Source: Lachnospiraceae bacterium UBA3692
GTDB taxonomy: Bacteria; Bacillota; Clostridia; Lachnospirales; Lachnospiraceae
Assembly (NCBI GenBank): GCA_002372815.1
Contig: DFIR01000006.1
Span: forward strand, 777-64,776
Reading direction: 5' to 3'
DNA: 64,000 bases
A model generated the notes under the pieces. The model did not search any database. It saw only the letters and a program-made list of their open reading frames with translations, and was not told the DNA's origin. A program made the position numbers and the translations under genes. Below, in pieces: positions 16,405 through 25,732 of this stretch (position 1 is the first letter of the stretch; every line of letters starts with the position of its first letter).

Positions 16405-17894
16405 CAGCGTGTACCTCCTTCCGGATCTTCTCCGCGGACCCTTCCGAAGAAGGGATGGCCGTCCCGGCGCATGTAGACGAGCTCCTCCGGAGCGATGCCC
16501 CGCTCCTCCTCCAGCATCTTCGCGACGCGCATCTGGCAGTAGCCGCCCTGGCAGCGCCCCATCATGGAGCGGGTGCGGTACTTGACGCTTGTCATCGTCG
16601 CGCAGCCCAGCGGGTTGCGGATCGCGGAGAGGATCTCCGCCCGCGTGATCTTCTCACAGCGGCAGACCACTTCGCCCCAGTCGGGATCCTCCGCGATGAG
16701 GCGGGCCTGTTCTTCGGGGGAGAGATCCGCGAAGCGCGGCCTGCGGGGACGCACGGGATCGAAGGCGTCATTCTCCGCAAACGGTTCCCGCTCCTGCATC
16801 ATCGCGATCACGTACCGGGCGATCGCCACGGAGGCTGTGAGGCCGGGGGACTCGATGCCGACCAGGTTGACGGCGCGGGGGGCGATGTCGTCCCGGATCT
16901 CGATCCTGAAATCACCGATCTTCCCGTTCTCATCGATCCATTTGGGGAGGATGCCGCAGTAGGTGCGGATATAGTCGCCGCGCTTTACATAGGGCCAGAT
17001 CTTCATGGACTCCGCATAGAGATAGTCCAGATTGTGCTGCGCGACGCCGTAGTAAGTGAGGTCGTCCGTGGCCTCCGCCGTGGGTCCCAGCAGGACGTTG
17101 CCGTGGACGGTGCAGGAGACGTGGATGCCCATGTAGGTGTTGGAGGGGACGGTGTAGATGGGCATGGGGACGAGCGGTCCCATGCGCCTGTCGAGAAGGA
17201 TGTAGTCGTCCTTGGAGCCGATGATCTTATAGCCGGTGATCCCCAGCATGTCGGAGATCTTCCCGCAGCCGAGGCCGGCCGCGTTGATGACCCAGCGGGC
17301 ACGGAAGAGGGCGTGGAGCGTCTGCACGACCCATGTGCCGTCCGGCTCCCGTCGGATCCCGGTCACTTCGTTGTCGAAGAAGTACTCTGCCCCGTTTTGC
17401 GCGGCGTTCTCCGCCAGGGAGACCGTGAACATGAAGGGGTCCAGGATCCCGCTGTTTTCGGAGAAGAGCGCAAATTTACCGACGACGGAAGGGACGAGCG
17501 CGTGGAGCTCCGCCTCGTCCACCATGCGCAGGCCTGTGGCGCCGTTGGTCTCGCCCTGGGCCAGGACCTCCAGGAGCCGCGCGTATTCCTCCTCCGTATT
17601 GCCGACGAGGACCTTGCCGCAGCGCCTGAAAGCGAAGCCCAGTTCCTCCGAGAGCTGTCCCATCATCCGGTTGCCCTCGACGCAGAGCCGCGCCTTCAGG
17701 GAGCCGGGATCATAGGCGAAGCCGCCGTGGCACACGCCGGTGTTGCGGCCGCTGGTCTCGAAGCAGACATCCAGATTTTTCTCCAGAACAGCGATCCTGA
17801 GGCGGTAGCGGGAGAGCTCCCGCGCGCAGGCGCTGCCGACGACGCCTCCGCCGATGATGAGGACGTCGTAGAGCTGCAGGTCCTTATGGTCCAT
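16404..17894 (-). CDS. FAD-dependent oxidoreductase with BFD iron-sulfur domain (GlpA-like), copy 1
   Basis: A 496-residue flavoprotein. An N-terminal DAO fold begins with IIGGGVVGSA, and GIESPGLTAS lies near residue 355. A C-terminal BFD-type [2Fe-2S] region has CRCEKITRAEI and CQGGYC. This layout matches the anaerobic glycerol-3-phosphate dehydrogenase A subunit family. The trio starts here behind GGGAGGA. Unlike trio 2, it sits beside a ROK sugar kinase and no glycerol genes, so its substrate may be another polyol or hydroxy acid. Sequence divergence from the 43574 gene is considerable. Confidence 0.88.
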   Translation of the reverse strand: MDHKDLQLYDVLIIGGGVVGSACARELSRYRLRIAVLEKNLDVCFETSGRNTGVCHGGFAYDPGSLKARLCVEGNRMMGQLSEELGFAFRRCGKVLVGNTEEEYARLLEVLAQGETNGATGLRMVDEAELHALVPSVVGKFALFSENSGILDPFMFTVSLAENAAQNGAEYFFDNEVTGIRREPDGTWVVQTLHALFRARWVINAAGLGCGKISDMLGITGYKIIGSKDDYILLDRRMGPLVPMPIYTVPSNTYMGIHVSCTVHGNVLLGPTAEATDDLTYYGVAQHNLDYLYAESMKIWPYVKRGDYIRTYCGILPKWIDENGKIGDFRIEIRDDIAPRAVNLVGIESPGLTASVAIARYVIAMMQEREPFAENDAFDPVRPRRPRFADLSPEEQARLIAEDPDWGEVVCRCEKITRAEILSAIRNPLGCATMTSVKYRTRSMMGRCQGGYCQMRVAKMLEEERGIAPEELVYMRRDGHPFFGRVRGEDPEGGTR

Positions 17895-17956
17895 GAGGAT
17901 TCCTCCCTGGGGGATGCCCGCGCACCGGACACGGCGGCGGACAGAAATAATATGCC

Positions 17957-17991
17957 GGCGGCAACGACCTTCTGCAAGGTACGTTGCCGCC
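17957..17991 (-). terminator. Stem-loop terminator after the ROK kinase gene
   Basis: GGCGGCAACG pairs with CGTTGCCGCC, and AAGGT-type inner pairs extend the stem. On the minus strand a TATTATTTC stretch follows. It separates the ROK gene from the downstream oxidoreductase trio. Confidence 0.7.
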
Positions 17992-18010
17992 GACAGGAAT
18001 GAAACAAATG

Positions 18011-18967
18011 TCAGCCTTCCAGCATGGACAGCGCGCCGTAGATGACGCTGTCGTCGCCGAGGGCGGCGGTCTTCAGTTCAACGCTGGGACGGATGGCGGG
18101 CATGCAGTAGCGGTCCACCTCCGCGAGGATCTTCTGGAGGAAGATGTCGCCGACGGCCTCGATGACGCCGCCGCCGTAGACGACGATGTCGGGGCTGATG
18201 GTGTTGATCATGTTGCCGGTGGCGACCGCCAGGTAGTGGCAGGCGCGGTCAACGGCTTCCATGGTCACCGCATCCTGGGCCTTCAGGGCTTTCTTCAGGT
18301 ATTTGCTCTTGAAGACGCCGTTCTCGATCTTGTCCGCCAGCATGGTCTCGCGTCCGCGCCCGGCCTGCTGCAGGATGTAGGCGGACATGCCCTTCTTGCT
18401 GGAGAAGGCCTCCAGGCAGCCCCTCTGGCCGCAGCCGCAGAGCGGGCCTTCCGGATCCAGGATCATGTGGCCGTATTCGGCCGCCTTGAACTGGTTGCCG
18501 GTGAAGAGGGTGCCGTCCAGGATCAGGCCGCCGCCCATGCCGGTCCCGACGAAGAATCCGACGATATTCTTGTAGCCCTTGGCGGCGCCGTACTTGTACT
18601 CGCCGAGGACGCCGACGTTGACGTCGTTGCCGATCTGGAAAGGAACGCCGAAGCGCTTCTCGATGGGCGTCTTGATATCATAGTTGGTCCAGGGGAGGTT
18701 CGGGGAGGTGAGGACGATGCCCTTCGCCTGATCGATGACGCCGGGCGCGCCGGCAGCGATCCCGCGGATCTCGCTCTTTTTGATCCCGGATTCCCTGATC
18801 ATCTCGTCCACGACGCCGATGATGACCTGCTCTACGTTGGCGCTGTCATCGCCGCTCTCCTTGGTCTTCTTCTTCAGGCGGTAGATGATCTCCTTGTTCT
18901 CATCGAAGATCGCGCCGAGGACCTTGGTCCCGCCGATGTCCAGGCAGACACTGTATTTCTTCCCCAT
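18011..18967 (-). CDS. ROK-family sugar kinase
   Basis: A 318-residue kinase of the ROK family. The ATP phosphate motif is DIGGTK (10-15). GNDVNVGVLGE carries the catalytic Asp. The zinc-binding CGCGQRGCLE block lies near residue 180. It has no N-terminal helix-turn-helix, so it is an enzyme, probably glucokinase or another hexose/hexosamine kinase. Its own strong promoter lies at 19015-19043 and a stem-loop follows it. Confidence 0.9.
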   Translation of the reverse strand: MGKKYSVCLDIGGTKVLGAIFDENKEIIYRLKKKTKESGDDSANVEQVIIGVVDEMIRESGIKKSEIRGIAAGAPGVIDQAKGIVLTSPNLPWTNYDIKTPIEKRFGVPFQIGNDVNVGVLGEYKYGAAKGYKNIVGFFVGTGMGGGLILDGTLFTGNQFKAAEYGHMILDPEGPLCGCGQRGCLEAFSSKKGMSAYILQQAGRGRETMLADKIENGVFKSKYLKKALKAQDAVTMEAVDRACHYLAVATGNMINTISPDIVVYGGGVIEAVGDIFLQKILAEVDRYCMPAIRPSVELKTAALGDDSVIYGALSMLEG

Positions 18968-19014
18968 AATATCCTCCCTTGCACACAGGATGACGATTGT
19001 TGAATACAGCTTTT

Positions 19015-19043
19015 ATTATATCCGAGATGCCGGTCGCAGGCAA
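19015..19043 (-). promoter_or_regulatory. Sigma-A promoter of the ROK kinase gene
   Basis: On the minus strand TTGCCT (-35), a 17-base spacer and a perfect TATAAT (-10), about 50 bases before the start codon. Confidence 0.75.
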
Positions 19044-19052
19044 CTCGGGGAA

Positions 19053-19898
19053 TCAGCGAAGTGCCTCCCGTACCCGGCGGATCAGGTCCGGCAGGCAGCC
19101 CTCGAAAGCGATGCCGGTGCGCGGGTCGCCGCCGGCCGCAAGCGTGGCGCGGATCGTCTCCGCCGTGAACGCACAGGCCATCCGGAAGGCCTCCTCCGGG
19201 GCGAGCCCGAGCGTCAGCGCGCCTGCACTGACACTGGAGAAGAGGTCGCCGGTCCCGTGGTAAGAAGCCTCGACGCGCTCCGTCTGCACGGAAAAATCAT
19301 GATCGCTCCGCCCGAGGATGCCCGTCTTCCCGTCTTCGAGGGAGACGCCGGTCAGGACGGAGGTGCGCGCGCCGAGCGCGTGGAGGGCGTCGAGCAGCCC
19401 GCTGTAATAGGCTCTGTCCGCCTGCGCGCTGCCGGGGGCGGCGTACGCGGTGCCGGTGAGCAGGCAGGCCTCCGTGATGTTGGGCACGAAGACGTCCGCC
19501 TCTCTGCAGAGCGCGGCGCACCTGCGGACATTGGTCTCGTCGAAGCCGGTGTAGAGCCTTCCGCCGTCGCCCATCACGGGATCGATGAAGACGAGCGTGT
19601 CCTCCGCGCGGAGCAGGCGCAGGATCTCCAGGACGGCGTCCACGGCCTCCGCGGAGCCCAGATAGCCTGTGTAAATGGTGTCGAAATGCACGCCCAGCAA
19701 AGCCCAGTGCCGCGCCGCGGGCAGGAGGTCGCCTGTGAGATCCCGGAAGGTGCAGCCGCTGAACATGGTGTGGGTGGAGAGGACCGCCGTCGGGAGGACG
19801 ACCGTCTCGAGGCCCATTGCCGAGAGGACCGGGAGGGCGATCGTGGTGCTGCATCTTCCGAAGCAGGAGATGTCCTGGATGGTGAGGATTCTTTTCAT
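19053..19898 (-). CDS. Pyridoxal/pyridoxamine kinase (PdxK/PdxY-like)
   Basis: A 281-residue ribokinase-fold kinase that phosphorylates pyridoxal, pyridoxine or pyridoxamine with ATP in the B6 salvage pathway. It begins ILTIQDISCFGRCST, as in PdxY-type enzymes. DPVMGDGGRLY lies near residue 125. The anion-hole motif HGTGDLF, with the catalytic Asp, is near 215-221. It stands alone on the minus strand, divergent from the phosphoesterase gene at 19997. A thiamine-type hydroxymethylpyrimidine kinase is the main alternative but fits the N-terminus less well. Confidence 0.88.
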   Translation of the reverse strand: MKRILTIQDISCFGRCSTTIALPVLSAMGLETVVLPTAVLSTHTMFSGCTFRDLTGDLLPAARHWALLGVHFDTIYTGYLGSAEAVDAVLEILRLLRAEDTLVFIDPVMGDGGRLYTGFDETNVRRCAALCREADVFVPNITEACLLTGTAYAAPGSAQADRAYYSGLLDALHALGARTSVLTGVSLEDGKTGILGRSDHDFSVQTERVEASYHGTGDLFSSVSAGALTLGLAPEEAFRMACAFTAETIRATLAAGGDPRTGIAFEGCLPDLIRRVREALR

Positions 19899-19996
19899 GG
19901 AAGACCTCTGTGTGATGGAAGGCTGTATTTTTTCGTACGCTTTGCTATAATAAAGGGCAGTGACGACAGGAGCCGGGGAGAAGAACGGAGCATGAA

Positions 19997-20512
19997 ATGA
20001 AGATTCTGGTCATCAGCGATACACACGGGCAGCATGCGCTGCTGCGCCGCGCGATCGGGCAGGAAGCTCCGATCGATATTCTGGTCCATGCCGGAGATAT
20101 CGAGGGAAGCCTCCGGGAGATCCTCGGCACGAAGAGAGAATACGCGGTCTACGCCGTCGCCGGCAACATGGACTGGCTGCAGGAATATCCGGACAGCCTG
20201 ACCTTCGAGGCGGGCGGGCACCGGTTCTATGTCGCGCACGGGCACAGGCACGGCGTGCACAGCTCCAAGGCGCGGCTCCTCGAGGCGGCGAAGGAGGCCG
20301 GCGCGGACATCGCCGTCTTCGGCCACACGCACATGCCCTACCTCGAGGAATACGACGATGTGATCCTCCTGAACCCGGGAAGCGCGGCGAAGCCGCGGCA
20401 GAACGGATGGCAGAAGACCTACGCCGTCATAGAGATCCCGGAAGGCGACGCGTCCGGGGAGGAGATGACGATCGAACACCGCGTGATCCGCTCCAAAGGG
20501 AAATTCTTCTGA
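19997..20512 (+). CDS. YfcE/MJ0936-type metallophosphoesterase
   Basis: A 171-residue calcineurin-like phosphoesterase with a two-metal site. Motifs in order are SDTHGQ (7-12), HAGDIEG, GNMDW, AHGHRHG and GHTHMP. This length and motif set fit the YfcE group of small phosphodiesterases of broad specificity. A TATAAT box occurs about 50 bases upstream (19944-19949) without a clear -35. It is probably a single-gene unit. Confidence 0.9.
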   Translation: MKILVISDTHGQHALLRRAIGQEAPIDILVHAGDIEGSLREILGTKREYAVYAVAGNMDWLQEYPDSLTFEAGGHRFYVAHGHRHGVHSSKARLLEAAKEAGADIAVFGHTHMPYLEEYDDVILLNPGSAAKPRQNGWQKTYAVIEIPEGDASGEEMTIEHRVIRSKGKFF

Positions 20513-20531
20513 GCGAACCTTGCGGGGACGG

Positions 20532-20810
20532 TCACTCGTCCCAGCCTTCGTAGAGCCGGATCTTGACGCCGATGCTGCGGACCTCCTCGCCGGGGAGCAG
20601 GTCGATGTCCTCCGGGGAACTGACGGCCGGGAGATCCCAGTCGTCCTCCTCCAGCTCCACCTGGAGCCAGGTGCGGGCGGCTTCGATCGCGTCGTCGACG
20701 CAGTCGTCGAGGGTGATCCCCTTCGCTGTGCAGCCCTCGAGATCCGGGAACCTTGCGGTGTAGGAGCCGTCTTCCTTCGGTGTGAATACTGCGGGGTAGA
20801 TAAACGTCAT
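20532..20810 (-). CDS. HicB-family antitoxin-like protein, no HicA seen
   Basis: A 92-residue protein with the HicB partial RNase H fold: YPAVFTPKEDGSYTARFPDLEGC, then TLDDCVDDAIEAARTWL. ATG 20810 follows GGAGG at 20816-20820. No HicA toxin, a roughly 60-residue double-stranded-RNA-binding protein, is encoded on either side. It lacks a recognisable C-terminal DNA-binding tail. Solitary HicB-like proteins are common in Clostridia, and their role is unclear. A perfect palindrome lies just upstream of its ribosome binding site. Confidence 0.82.
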   Translation of the reverse strand: MTFIYPAVFTPKEDGSYTARFPDLEGCTAKGITLDDCVDDAIEAARTWLQVELEEDDWDLPAVSSPEDIDLLPGEEVRSIGVKIRLYEGWDE

Positions 20811-20821
20811 GTCTTCCTCCT

Positions 20822-20843
20822 GCGGAGGTATGCGTACCTCCGC
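20822..20843 (-). promoter_or_regulatory. Perfect 9-bp inverted repeat in the hicB-like leader
   Basis: GCGGAGGTA (20822-20830) and TACCTCCGC (20835-20843) form a perfect stem with a 4-base loop, next to the ribosome binding site of the HicB-like gene. It could be an operator or an RNA hairpin limiting translation. Confidence 0.5.
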
Positions 20844-20910
20844 CTGAAACAGGATCCTTTCCGTCTCCGGGGGAGAGGGCAAGGATGCGTTGCGGTTTTC
20901 AACGATTTCT

Positions 20911-20940
20911 ATCATAATGCATATGGACACGGACATACAA
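20911..20940 (-). promoter_or_regulatory. Sigma-A-type promoter for the hicB-like gene
   Basis: On the minus strand TTGTAT, an 18-base spacer and TATGAT form a plausible promoter about 100 bases before the start codon. Confidence 0.45.
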
Positions 20941-20959
20941 GCAGAACAGGCGGTATAAA

Positions 20960-21196
20960 ATGGCATTCAATCCCATGGAACTACTGAAACTGAAAGAGCG
21001 GCTGGACATCTTCCGGCAGCAGCACCCGCGGGTGCATCCCTTCCTCTCGGAGGTCCGGGACAAGGCCCTGCAGCCCGGCTCGGTGCTCGAGATCCGGGTG
21101 ACGGATCCGGAAGGAAAGGAATATGTGAGCAATATCCGGGTGACCCCGGAGGACGTGGAGACGATCGGCCTGCTCATGTCTCTGCGCGGACAATGA
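20960..21196 (+). CDS. Small hypothetical protein
   Basis: A 78-residue protein starting MAFNPMELLKLKERLDIF. It has an amphipathic N-terminal helix followed by a beta-rich part (SVLEIRVTDPEGKEYVSNIRV). I recognise no named domain. It overlaps the next gene by 4 bases (ATGA), so it is translationally coupled to the YkgJ-like protein. No export signal or membrane segment is seen. Confidence 0.72.
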   Translation: MAFNPMELLKLKERLDIFRQQHPRVHPFLSEVRDKALQPGSVLEIRVTDPEGKEYVSNIRVTPEDVETIGLLMSLRGQ

Positions 21197-21915
21197 GCGG
21201 ACAGACCCCGGAAAGGCCCGCAGCGCGGACCGGCGCCCACAGCGCGAGGCGGATGACGTCGCGGGAGATGGCGAGGATCGCCAGTCCCGGCTGTGAAGGC
21301 TGCGGCATCTGCTGCCGGGGCATGGGGGACACCATCCGGCTGGACCCGATGGACGTGTGGCGCCTCACCGCCGCACTCGGGGCACCTTTCTCCGATCTTC
21401 TGGACCGTGTGATCGGTCTGCACGCGGAGGAGGGGCTGGTCCTGCCGCACATGCGCATGGACGGGGCGACGGACGCCTGCGCGCTGCTCGGAGCGGACGG
21501 GCGCTGCAGCCTGCACGCCTCGAGACCCGGGATCTGCCGGCTCTTTCCTCTCGGACGCGAGTATGAGGGGGAGACCTTCCGGTATTTCTTCCCGGAGGAA
21601 GGCTGTCCGAGGCAGGATCTGCGGAAGGTGCGGATCTGCGACTGGATCGGGCTGCCGGAGATCGACCGCTACGAGCGGTTCGTCGGAAAGTGGCACGCGC
21701 TGGTGAGACGGCAGCAGGCGCTGGCCGGCAAGGCCATCGCGTCGGGACATGACGACTGGGCCAGGCGGCGCGCCATGCAGCTCCTGCAGGACTTCTACAC
21801 CGCCGATTTCGGGGTGACGGAGGACGACTTCTACCGCACGTTCGAGGCGATCTGCGGGGAGAAGCCGTGGAGCCGGCCCTCCCGCGACAGGGACGGCGGA
21901 CAAGTTGAATCATAA
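21193..21915 (+). CDS. YkgJ-family cysteine cluster protein
   Basis: A 240-residue protein with the YkgJ/Fli-B-like CxxCxxCC zinc or iron cluster motif (GCEGCGICCRGMG, residues about 33-45). Downstream cysteines in CALLGADGRCSLHASRPGICRLFPLG and EEGCPRQ also fit. Such proteins probably bind Zn or an Fe-S cluster, and their function is not well defined. The N-terminal 25 residues are low-complexity. It is coupled to the upstream small gene, and malQ follows after 18 bases. Confidence 0.85.
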   Translation: MSGQTPERPAARTGAHSARRMTSREMARIASPGCEGCGICCRGMGDTIRLDPMDVWRLTAALGAPFSDLLDRVIGLHAEEGLVLPHMRMDGATDACALLGADGRCSLHASRPGICRLFPLGREYEGETFRYFFPEEGCPRQDLRKVRICDWIGLPEIDRYERFVGKWHALVRRQQALAGKAIASGHDDWARRRAMQLLQDFYTADFGVTEDDFYRTFEAICGEKPWSRPSRDRDGGQVES

Positions 21916-21933
21916 GACAAAGAGGTTTGAATC

Positions 21934-23451
21934 ATGAGAAAAAGTGGGATCCTGATGCCCGTATCCTCCCTGCCCTCGGCGCACGGGATCGGGTGCATTT
22001 CCAAAGAAGCGTATGAGTTCGTGGACTTCCTGAAGGCGTCGGGCCAGAGCCTGTGGCAGGTGCTGCCGCTCGGGCCCACCGGCTACGGGGATTCGCCCTA
22101 CCAGTCGCTGTCGACCTTCGCGGGCAACCCCTACTTCATCTGTTTCGACACGCTGGCGGAGGAGGGACTCCTCACCCGGGACGAGATCGGCCGCACGTTC
22201 TTCGGCAGCAGCGAGGAGCGCGTCGACTACGGGGCGATCTATCAGGGGAGATACCCGATGCTCCGGATCGCCTACGGGCGCTTCCTGGACAAGGGCGGCG
22301 ATGAGGAGCCGGATTATAAGGAATTTCTGCAGAAGGAGGCCTTCTGGCTGGACAACTACGCGCTCTTTATGGCGCTGAAGGGGCACTACGCCGGCAGAAG
22401 CTGGATGGAATGGGACGCGCCCCTGCGGGAGAGAGAACCCGCGGCGCTGGAGGAGGCCCGGACGGAGCTCTCGGAGGAGGTCGGCTTCTGGTGCTTCCAG
22501 CAGTACGAGTTCCAGAAGCAGTGGACGAAGCTGCACAGGTATGCCAACAGACAGGGCGTGGAGATCATCGGGGACATCCCCTTCTACGCGGCGATGGACA
22601 GCGCGGACGCCTGGTCGCATCCGGAGGCATTCCAGTTCGACCGGCAGATGCGGCCGATCGCCGTGGCCGGGTGTGCGCCGGACGCTTTCTCCGCGACGGG
22701 GCAGCTGTGGGGCAATCCGCTGTATGACTGGAAGGCCATGAAGAAGGACGGCTACGGCTGGTGGATCCGCAGGATCGCCCGCAGCCGCGAGATGTACGAC
22801 GTGATCCGGATCGATCACTTCAACGGCTTCGACAGCTACTACGCGGTCCCTTACGGCGACAGGACGGCGGAGAACGGCACGCAGGAGAAGGGCCCCGGGA
22901 TGGCGTTCTTCCGCGAACTGCGGGCACAGCTCGGCGACGTGAAGCTCATCGCCGAGGACCTCGGGACGCTCACGCCCAGCAGCGAGAGGCTCCTGAAGAG
23001 CAGCGGCTGCCCGGGCATGAAGGTCCTGCAGTACGCGTTCGACTGGACGGAGTCCAGTCTCTACCTGAGCTACAACCACATCCGGAACTGTGTGGTGTAC
23101 ACGGGGACGCACGACAATAACACGACGCGGGCGTGGATCGAGGAGATCAGCGACCACGACAGGGATTTCGCGAGAAGGTTCATCGGGTCCGAGAACACGG
23201 ATTACGGGAAGTTCACGTGGGACTTCATCCGGGAGGCACAGCGGTCCGTGGCGGACACCTGCATCATTCCGCTGCAGGACTATCTCGTCAAGGGAAGCGA
23301 GGCCCGGATCAACTGCCCCGGAACACAGGGCAACAACTGGCAGTGGCGGCTGAAGCCGCATTTCCTGTCCCGCGAGCTCGCGGACAGCATCCGGCGGATG
23401 ACGCAGCTGTACGGCCGTCTCCCGGAGCAGAACCGCGCGAAGGAGAAATGA
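21934..23451 (+). CDS. malQ: 4-alpha-glucanotransferase
   Basis: A 505-residue GH77 amylomaltase that transfers alpha-1,4-glucan chains between maltodextrins in glycogen or starch metabolism. It begins with the typical SGILMPVSSLPSAHGIG. The catalytic nucleophile is Asp294 in RIDHFNGF, the acid/base is Glu341 in AEDLG, and the transition-state Asp394 is in THDNNT. Length is normal for the short bacterial type. No other maltose genes are adjacent. The tex gene follows within 33 bases. Confidence 0.95.
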   Translation: MRKSGILMPVSSLPSAHGIGCISKEAYEFVDFLKASGQSLWQVLPLGPTGYGDSPYQSLSTFAGNPYFICFDTLAEEGLLTRDEIGRTFFGSSEERVDYGAIYQGRYPMLRIAYGRFLDKGGDEEPDYKEFLQKEAFWLDNYALFMALKGHYAGRSWMEWDAPLREREPAALEEARTELSEEVGFWCFQQYEFQKQWTKLHRYANRQGVEIIGDIPFYAAMDSADAWSHPEAFQFDRQMRPIAVAGCAPDAFSATGQLWGNPLYDWKAMKKDGYGWWIRRIARSREMYDVIRIDHFNGFDSYYAVPYGDRTAENGTQEKGPGMAFFRELRAQLGDVKLIAEDLGTLTPSSERLLKSSGCPGMKVLQYAFDWTESSLYLSYNHIRNCVVYTGTHDNNTTRAWIEEISDHDRDFARRFIGSENTDYGKFTWDFIREAQRSVADTCIIPLQDYLVKGSEARINCPGTQGNNWQWRLKPHFLSRELADSIRRMTQLYGRLPEQNRAKEK

Positions 23452-23484
23452 CCGTATATATAAGGCACAGAGAAAGAAGGCACA

Positions 23485-25725
23485 GTGGAAGGCAGAGAAG
23501 CACAGATCGCACTGCAGATCGCCAAAGAGCTGCAGGTGCGCACACAGCAGGTGGAGGCAGCCATCGAACTGATCGATGAAGGGAATACGATCCCTTTCAT
23601 CGCGAGATACAGAAAAGAGAAGACCGGCGCGCTGGACGACGCGCAGCTCCGGACGCTCGGTGAGCGGCTCGAATACCTGCGCGGGCTCGAGGAGCGGCGC
23701 GCGAAGGTGCTCGAGAGCATCGCGCAGCAGGAGAAACTGACACCGGAACTGGAGGCGAAGATCCTCGCCGCCGCGACGCTCGTGGAGATCGAGGACCTCT
23801 ACCGGCCTTACAGGCCCAGGCGCGTGACCAGAGCCAGCATCGCGAGGGAGCGGGGACTCGCACCGCTCGCGGACTACCTGCTCGCGCAGTCGGCAGGGAG
23901 CGACGAGGAGATCCGGCAGACCGCCGCGCAGTACGTCAGCGAGGAGAAGGGCGTGAAGAGCGCCGCGGAAGCGCTGCAGGGCGCGCAGGACATCCTGGCG
24001 GAGCAGATCTCCGACAATGCGGACTACCGCACGAAGGTCCGGGACCTGACCTGGAAGAAGGGCGTCCTGGAGACGGAGCTGAAGCCGGCGGGCCGGGAGA
24101 CCGGGGAGAAGAAGTCGGAAAAGGCCGCCGACCGGGCAGCGGAGAAGCTGGCGGCGGAGCGGCGCGACGTATATGATAATTACAGTCATTTCTCCGAGGA
24201 GCTGCGGAGGATCCCCACGCACAGGCTGCTGGCGGTCAACCGCGGCGAGAAGGAGAAGGTCCTCACCGTGAGGATCCAGGCGCCGGAGGCGGAGATCCAG
24301 GGGTGGCTCCTGACGCAGATCGTGAAGGACCGCAAGGCGCCCAACCGCGCGGTGCTGCCCTATTTGGTTGCGGTCGTCAAGGACAGCTATCACAGACTGA
24401 TCGCTCCGGCGATCGAGAGGGAGCTCCGCTCGAAGATGACGGAAGAGGCGGAGGACGCCTCCATCGTGGTCTTCCGGCAGAACCTGGAGCAGCTGCTCAT
24501 GCAGCAGCCGGTCGCCGGCAAGACTGTGCTCGGATGGGATCCGGCCTTCCGGACGGGCTGCAAACTGGCCGTCGTGGACCCGACCGGCAAGGTGCTCGAC
24601 ACGAAGGTGATCTACCCCACGGCGCCGCAGAACCGCGTCGAGGAGGCGGAGCGGGACCTGCACCGTCTCGTCGAGAAGTGGAAGGTCGACCTGTTCAGCG
24701 TCGGCAACGGCACCGCGAGCCGGGAGTCGGAGCAGGTGATCACGGACTTCATCCGCAAGGAGAGAAGGCCGCTCCAGTACGTCATCGTCAACGAGGCGGG
24801 GGCCAGCGTCTACAGCGCCAGCAAGGCCGCCGCGGAGGAATTTCCGGAGTTTGACGTCGGACAGCGCAGCGCCGTGTCGATCGCGCGCCGCCTGCAGGAA
24901 CCGATGGCGGAGCTGGTCAAGATCGACCCGCGGTCCATCGGCGTCGGGCAGTACCAGCACGACATGGACCAGAAGAAGCTGTCCGCAGCTCTCGGCGGCG
25001 TCGTCGAGAAGTGCGTCAACAGCGTCGGCGTGGACCTGAACACCGCTTCCTACGCGCTGCTCAGCTACATCGCGGGGATCTCCCAGACGGTCGCGAAGAA
25101 TATCGTCGCCTACCGGGAGGAGCAGGGCGTCTTCCGCACCAGGAAGGAGCTGCTGAAGGTCAAAGGGCTGGGCCCGAAGGCCTATGAGCAGTGCGCGGGC
25201 TTCCTGCGCATCCGCGACGGCGCGGAGCCGCTCGACAACACGGGCGTCCACCCGGAGAGCTACGGGGCCGTGCGGCAGCTCCTGCAGCAGCTGGGGCTTA
25301 CCGAGAGCTCTGCGGACCTGAGCAAGGTGCGGGGCAGGGTCCGGGACATCCCGGCCTCCGCGGCGCAGCTGGGGATCGGCGAGATCACCCTGCGGGACAT
25401 CCTGACGGAGCTGGACAGACCGGGGCGCGACCCCAGGGACAGCATGCCGGCGCCGCTGCTGCGCAGGGACGTCCTGTCGATGGAGGACCTGCGGCCGGGT
25501 ATGAAGCTCAAGGGGACGGTGCGCAACATCGTGGATTTCGGAGCTTTTGTGGACATAGGCGTCCATCAGGACGGGCTCGTGCACATCTCGAAGATCTGCG
25601 ACCGCTTCATCCGCCATCCGATGGAGGCGGTGAAGGTCGGGGATGTGGTGGATGTCACGGTGCTGTCCGTGGATGCAGCGAAGAAGCGGATCGCGCTCTC
25701 CATGATCGGCGGCGCGGCGGAGTGA
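23485..25725 (+). CDS. tex: Tex-family S1 RNA-binding transcription accessory protein
   Basis: A 746-residue Tex homologue. It has the N-terminal Tex helical region, GNTIPFIARYRKEKTG. A YqgF/RNase H-like core begins VLGWDPAFRTGCKLAVVD. Helix-hairpin-helix motifs lie around residues 520-570. A C-terminal S1 domain runs GMKLKGTVRNIVDFGAFVDIG to IALSMI. Tex binds RNA and interacts with transcription in bacteria generally. The start is GTG at 23485, with AAGAAGG just upstream and the conserved N-terminal residues intact. Confidence 0.94.
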   Translation: MEGREAQIALQIAKELQVRTQQVEAAIELIDEGNTIPFIARYRKEKTGALDDAQLRTLGERLEYLRGLEERRAKVLESIAQQEKLTPELEAKILAAATLVEIEDLYRPYRPRRVTRASIARERGLAPLADYLLAQSAGSDEEIRQTAAQYVSEEKGVKSAAEALQGAQDILAEQISDNADYRTKVRDLTWKKGVLETELKPAGRETGEKKSEKAADRAAEKLAAERRDVYDNYSHFSEELRRIPTHRLLAVNRGEKEKVLTVRIQAPEAEIQGWLLTQIVKDRKAPNRAVLPYLVAVVKDSYHRLIAPAIERELRSKMTEEAEDASIVVFRQNLEQLLMQQPVAGKTVLGWDPAFRTGCKLAVVDPTGKVLDTKVIYPTAPQNRVEEAERDLHRLVEKWKVDLFSVGNGTASRESEQVITDFIRKERRPLQYVIVNEAGASVYSASKAAAEEFPEFDVGQRSAVSIARRLQEPMAELVKIDPRSIGVGQYQHDMDQKKLSAALGGVVEKCVNSVGVDLNTASYALLSYIAGISQTVAKNIVAYREEQGVFRTRKELLKVKGLGPKAYEQCAGFLRIRDGAEPLDNTGVHPESYGAVRQLLQQLGLTESSADLSKVRGRVRDIPASAAQLGIGEITLRDILTELDRPGRDPRDSMPAPLLRRDVLSMEDLRPGMKLKGTVRNIVDFGAFVDIGVHQDGLVHISKICDRFIRHPMEAVKVGDVVDVTVLSVDAAKKRIALSMIGGAAE

Positions 25726-25732
25726 GGTGCTT

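Noticed and set aside
20532..20810. Complete HicAB toxin-antitoxin module
   Set aside because: Only the HicB-like half is present; no HicA-sized frame with a double-stranded-RNA-binding fold flanks it.
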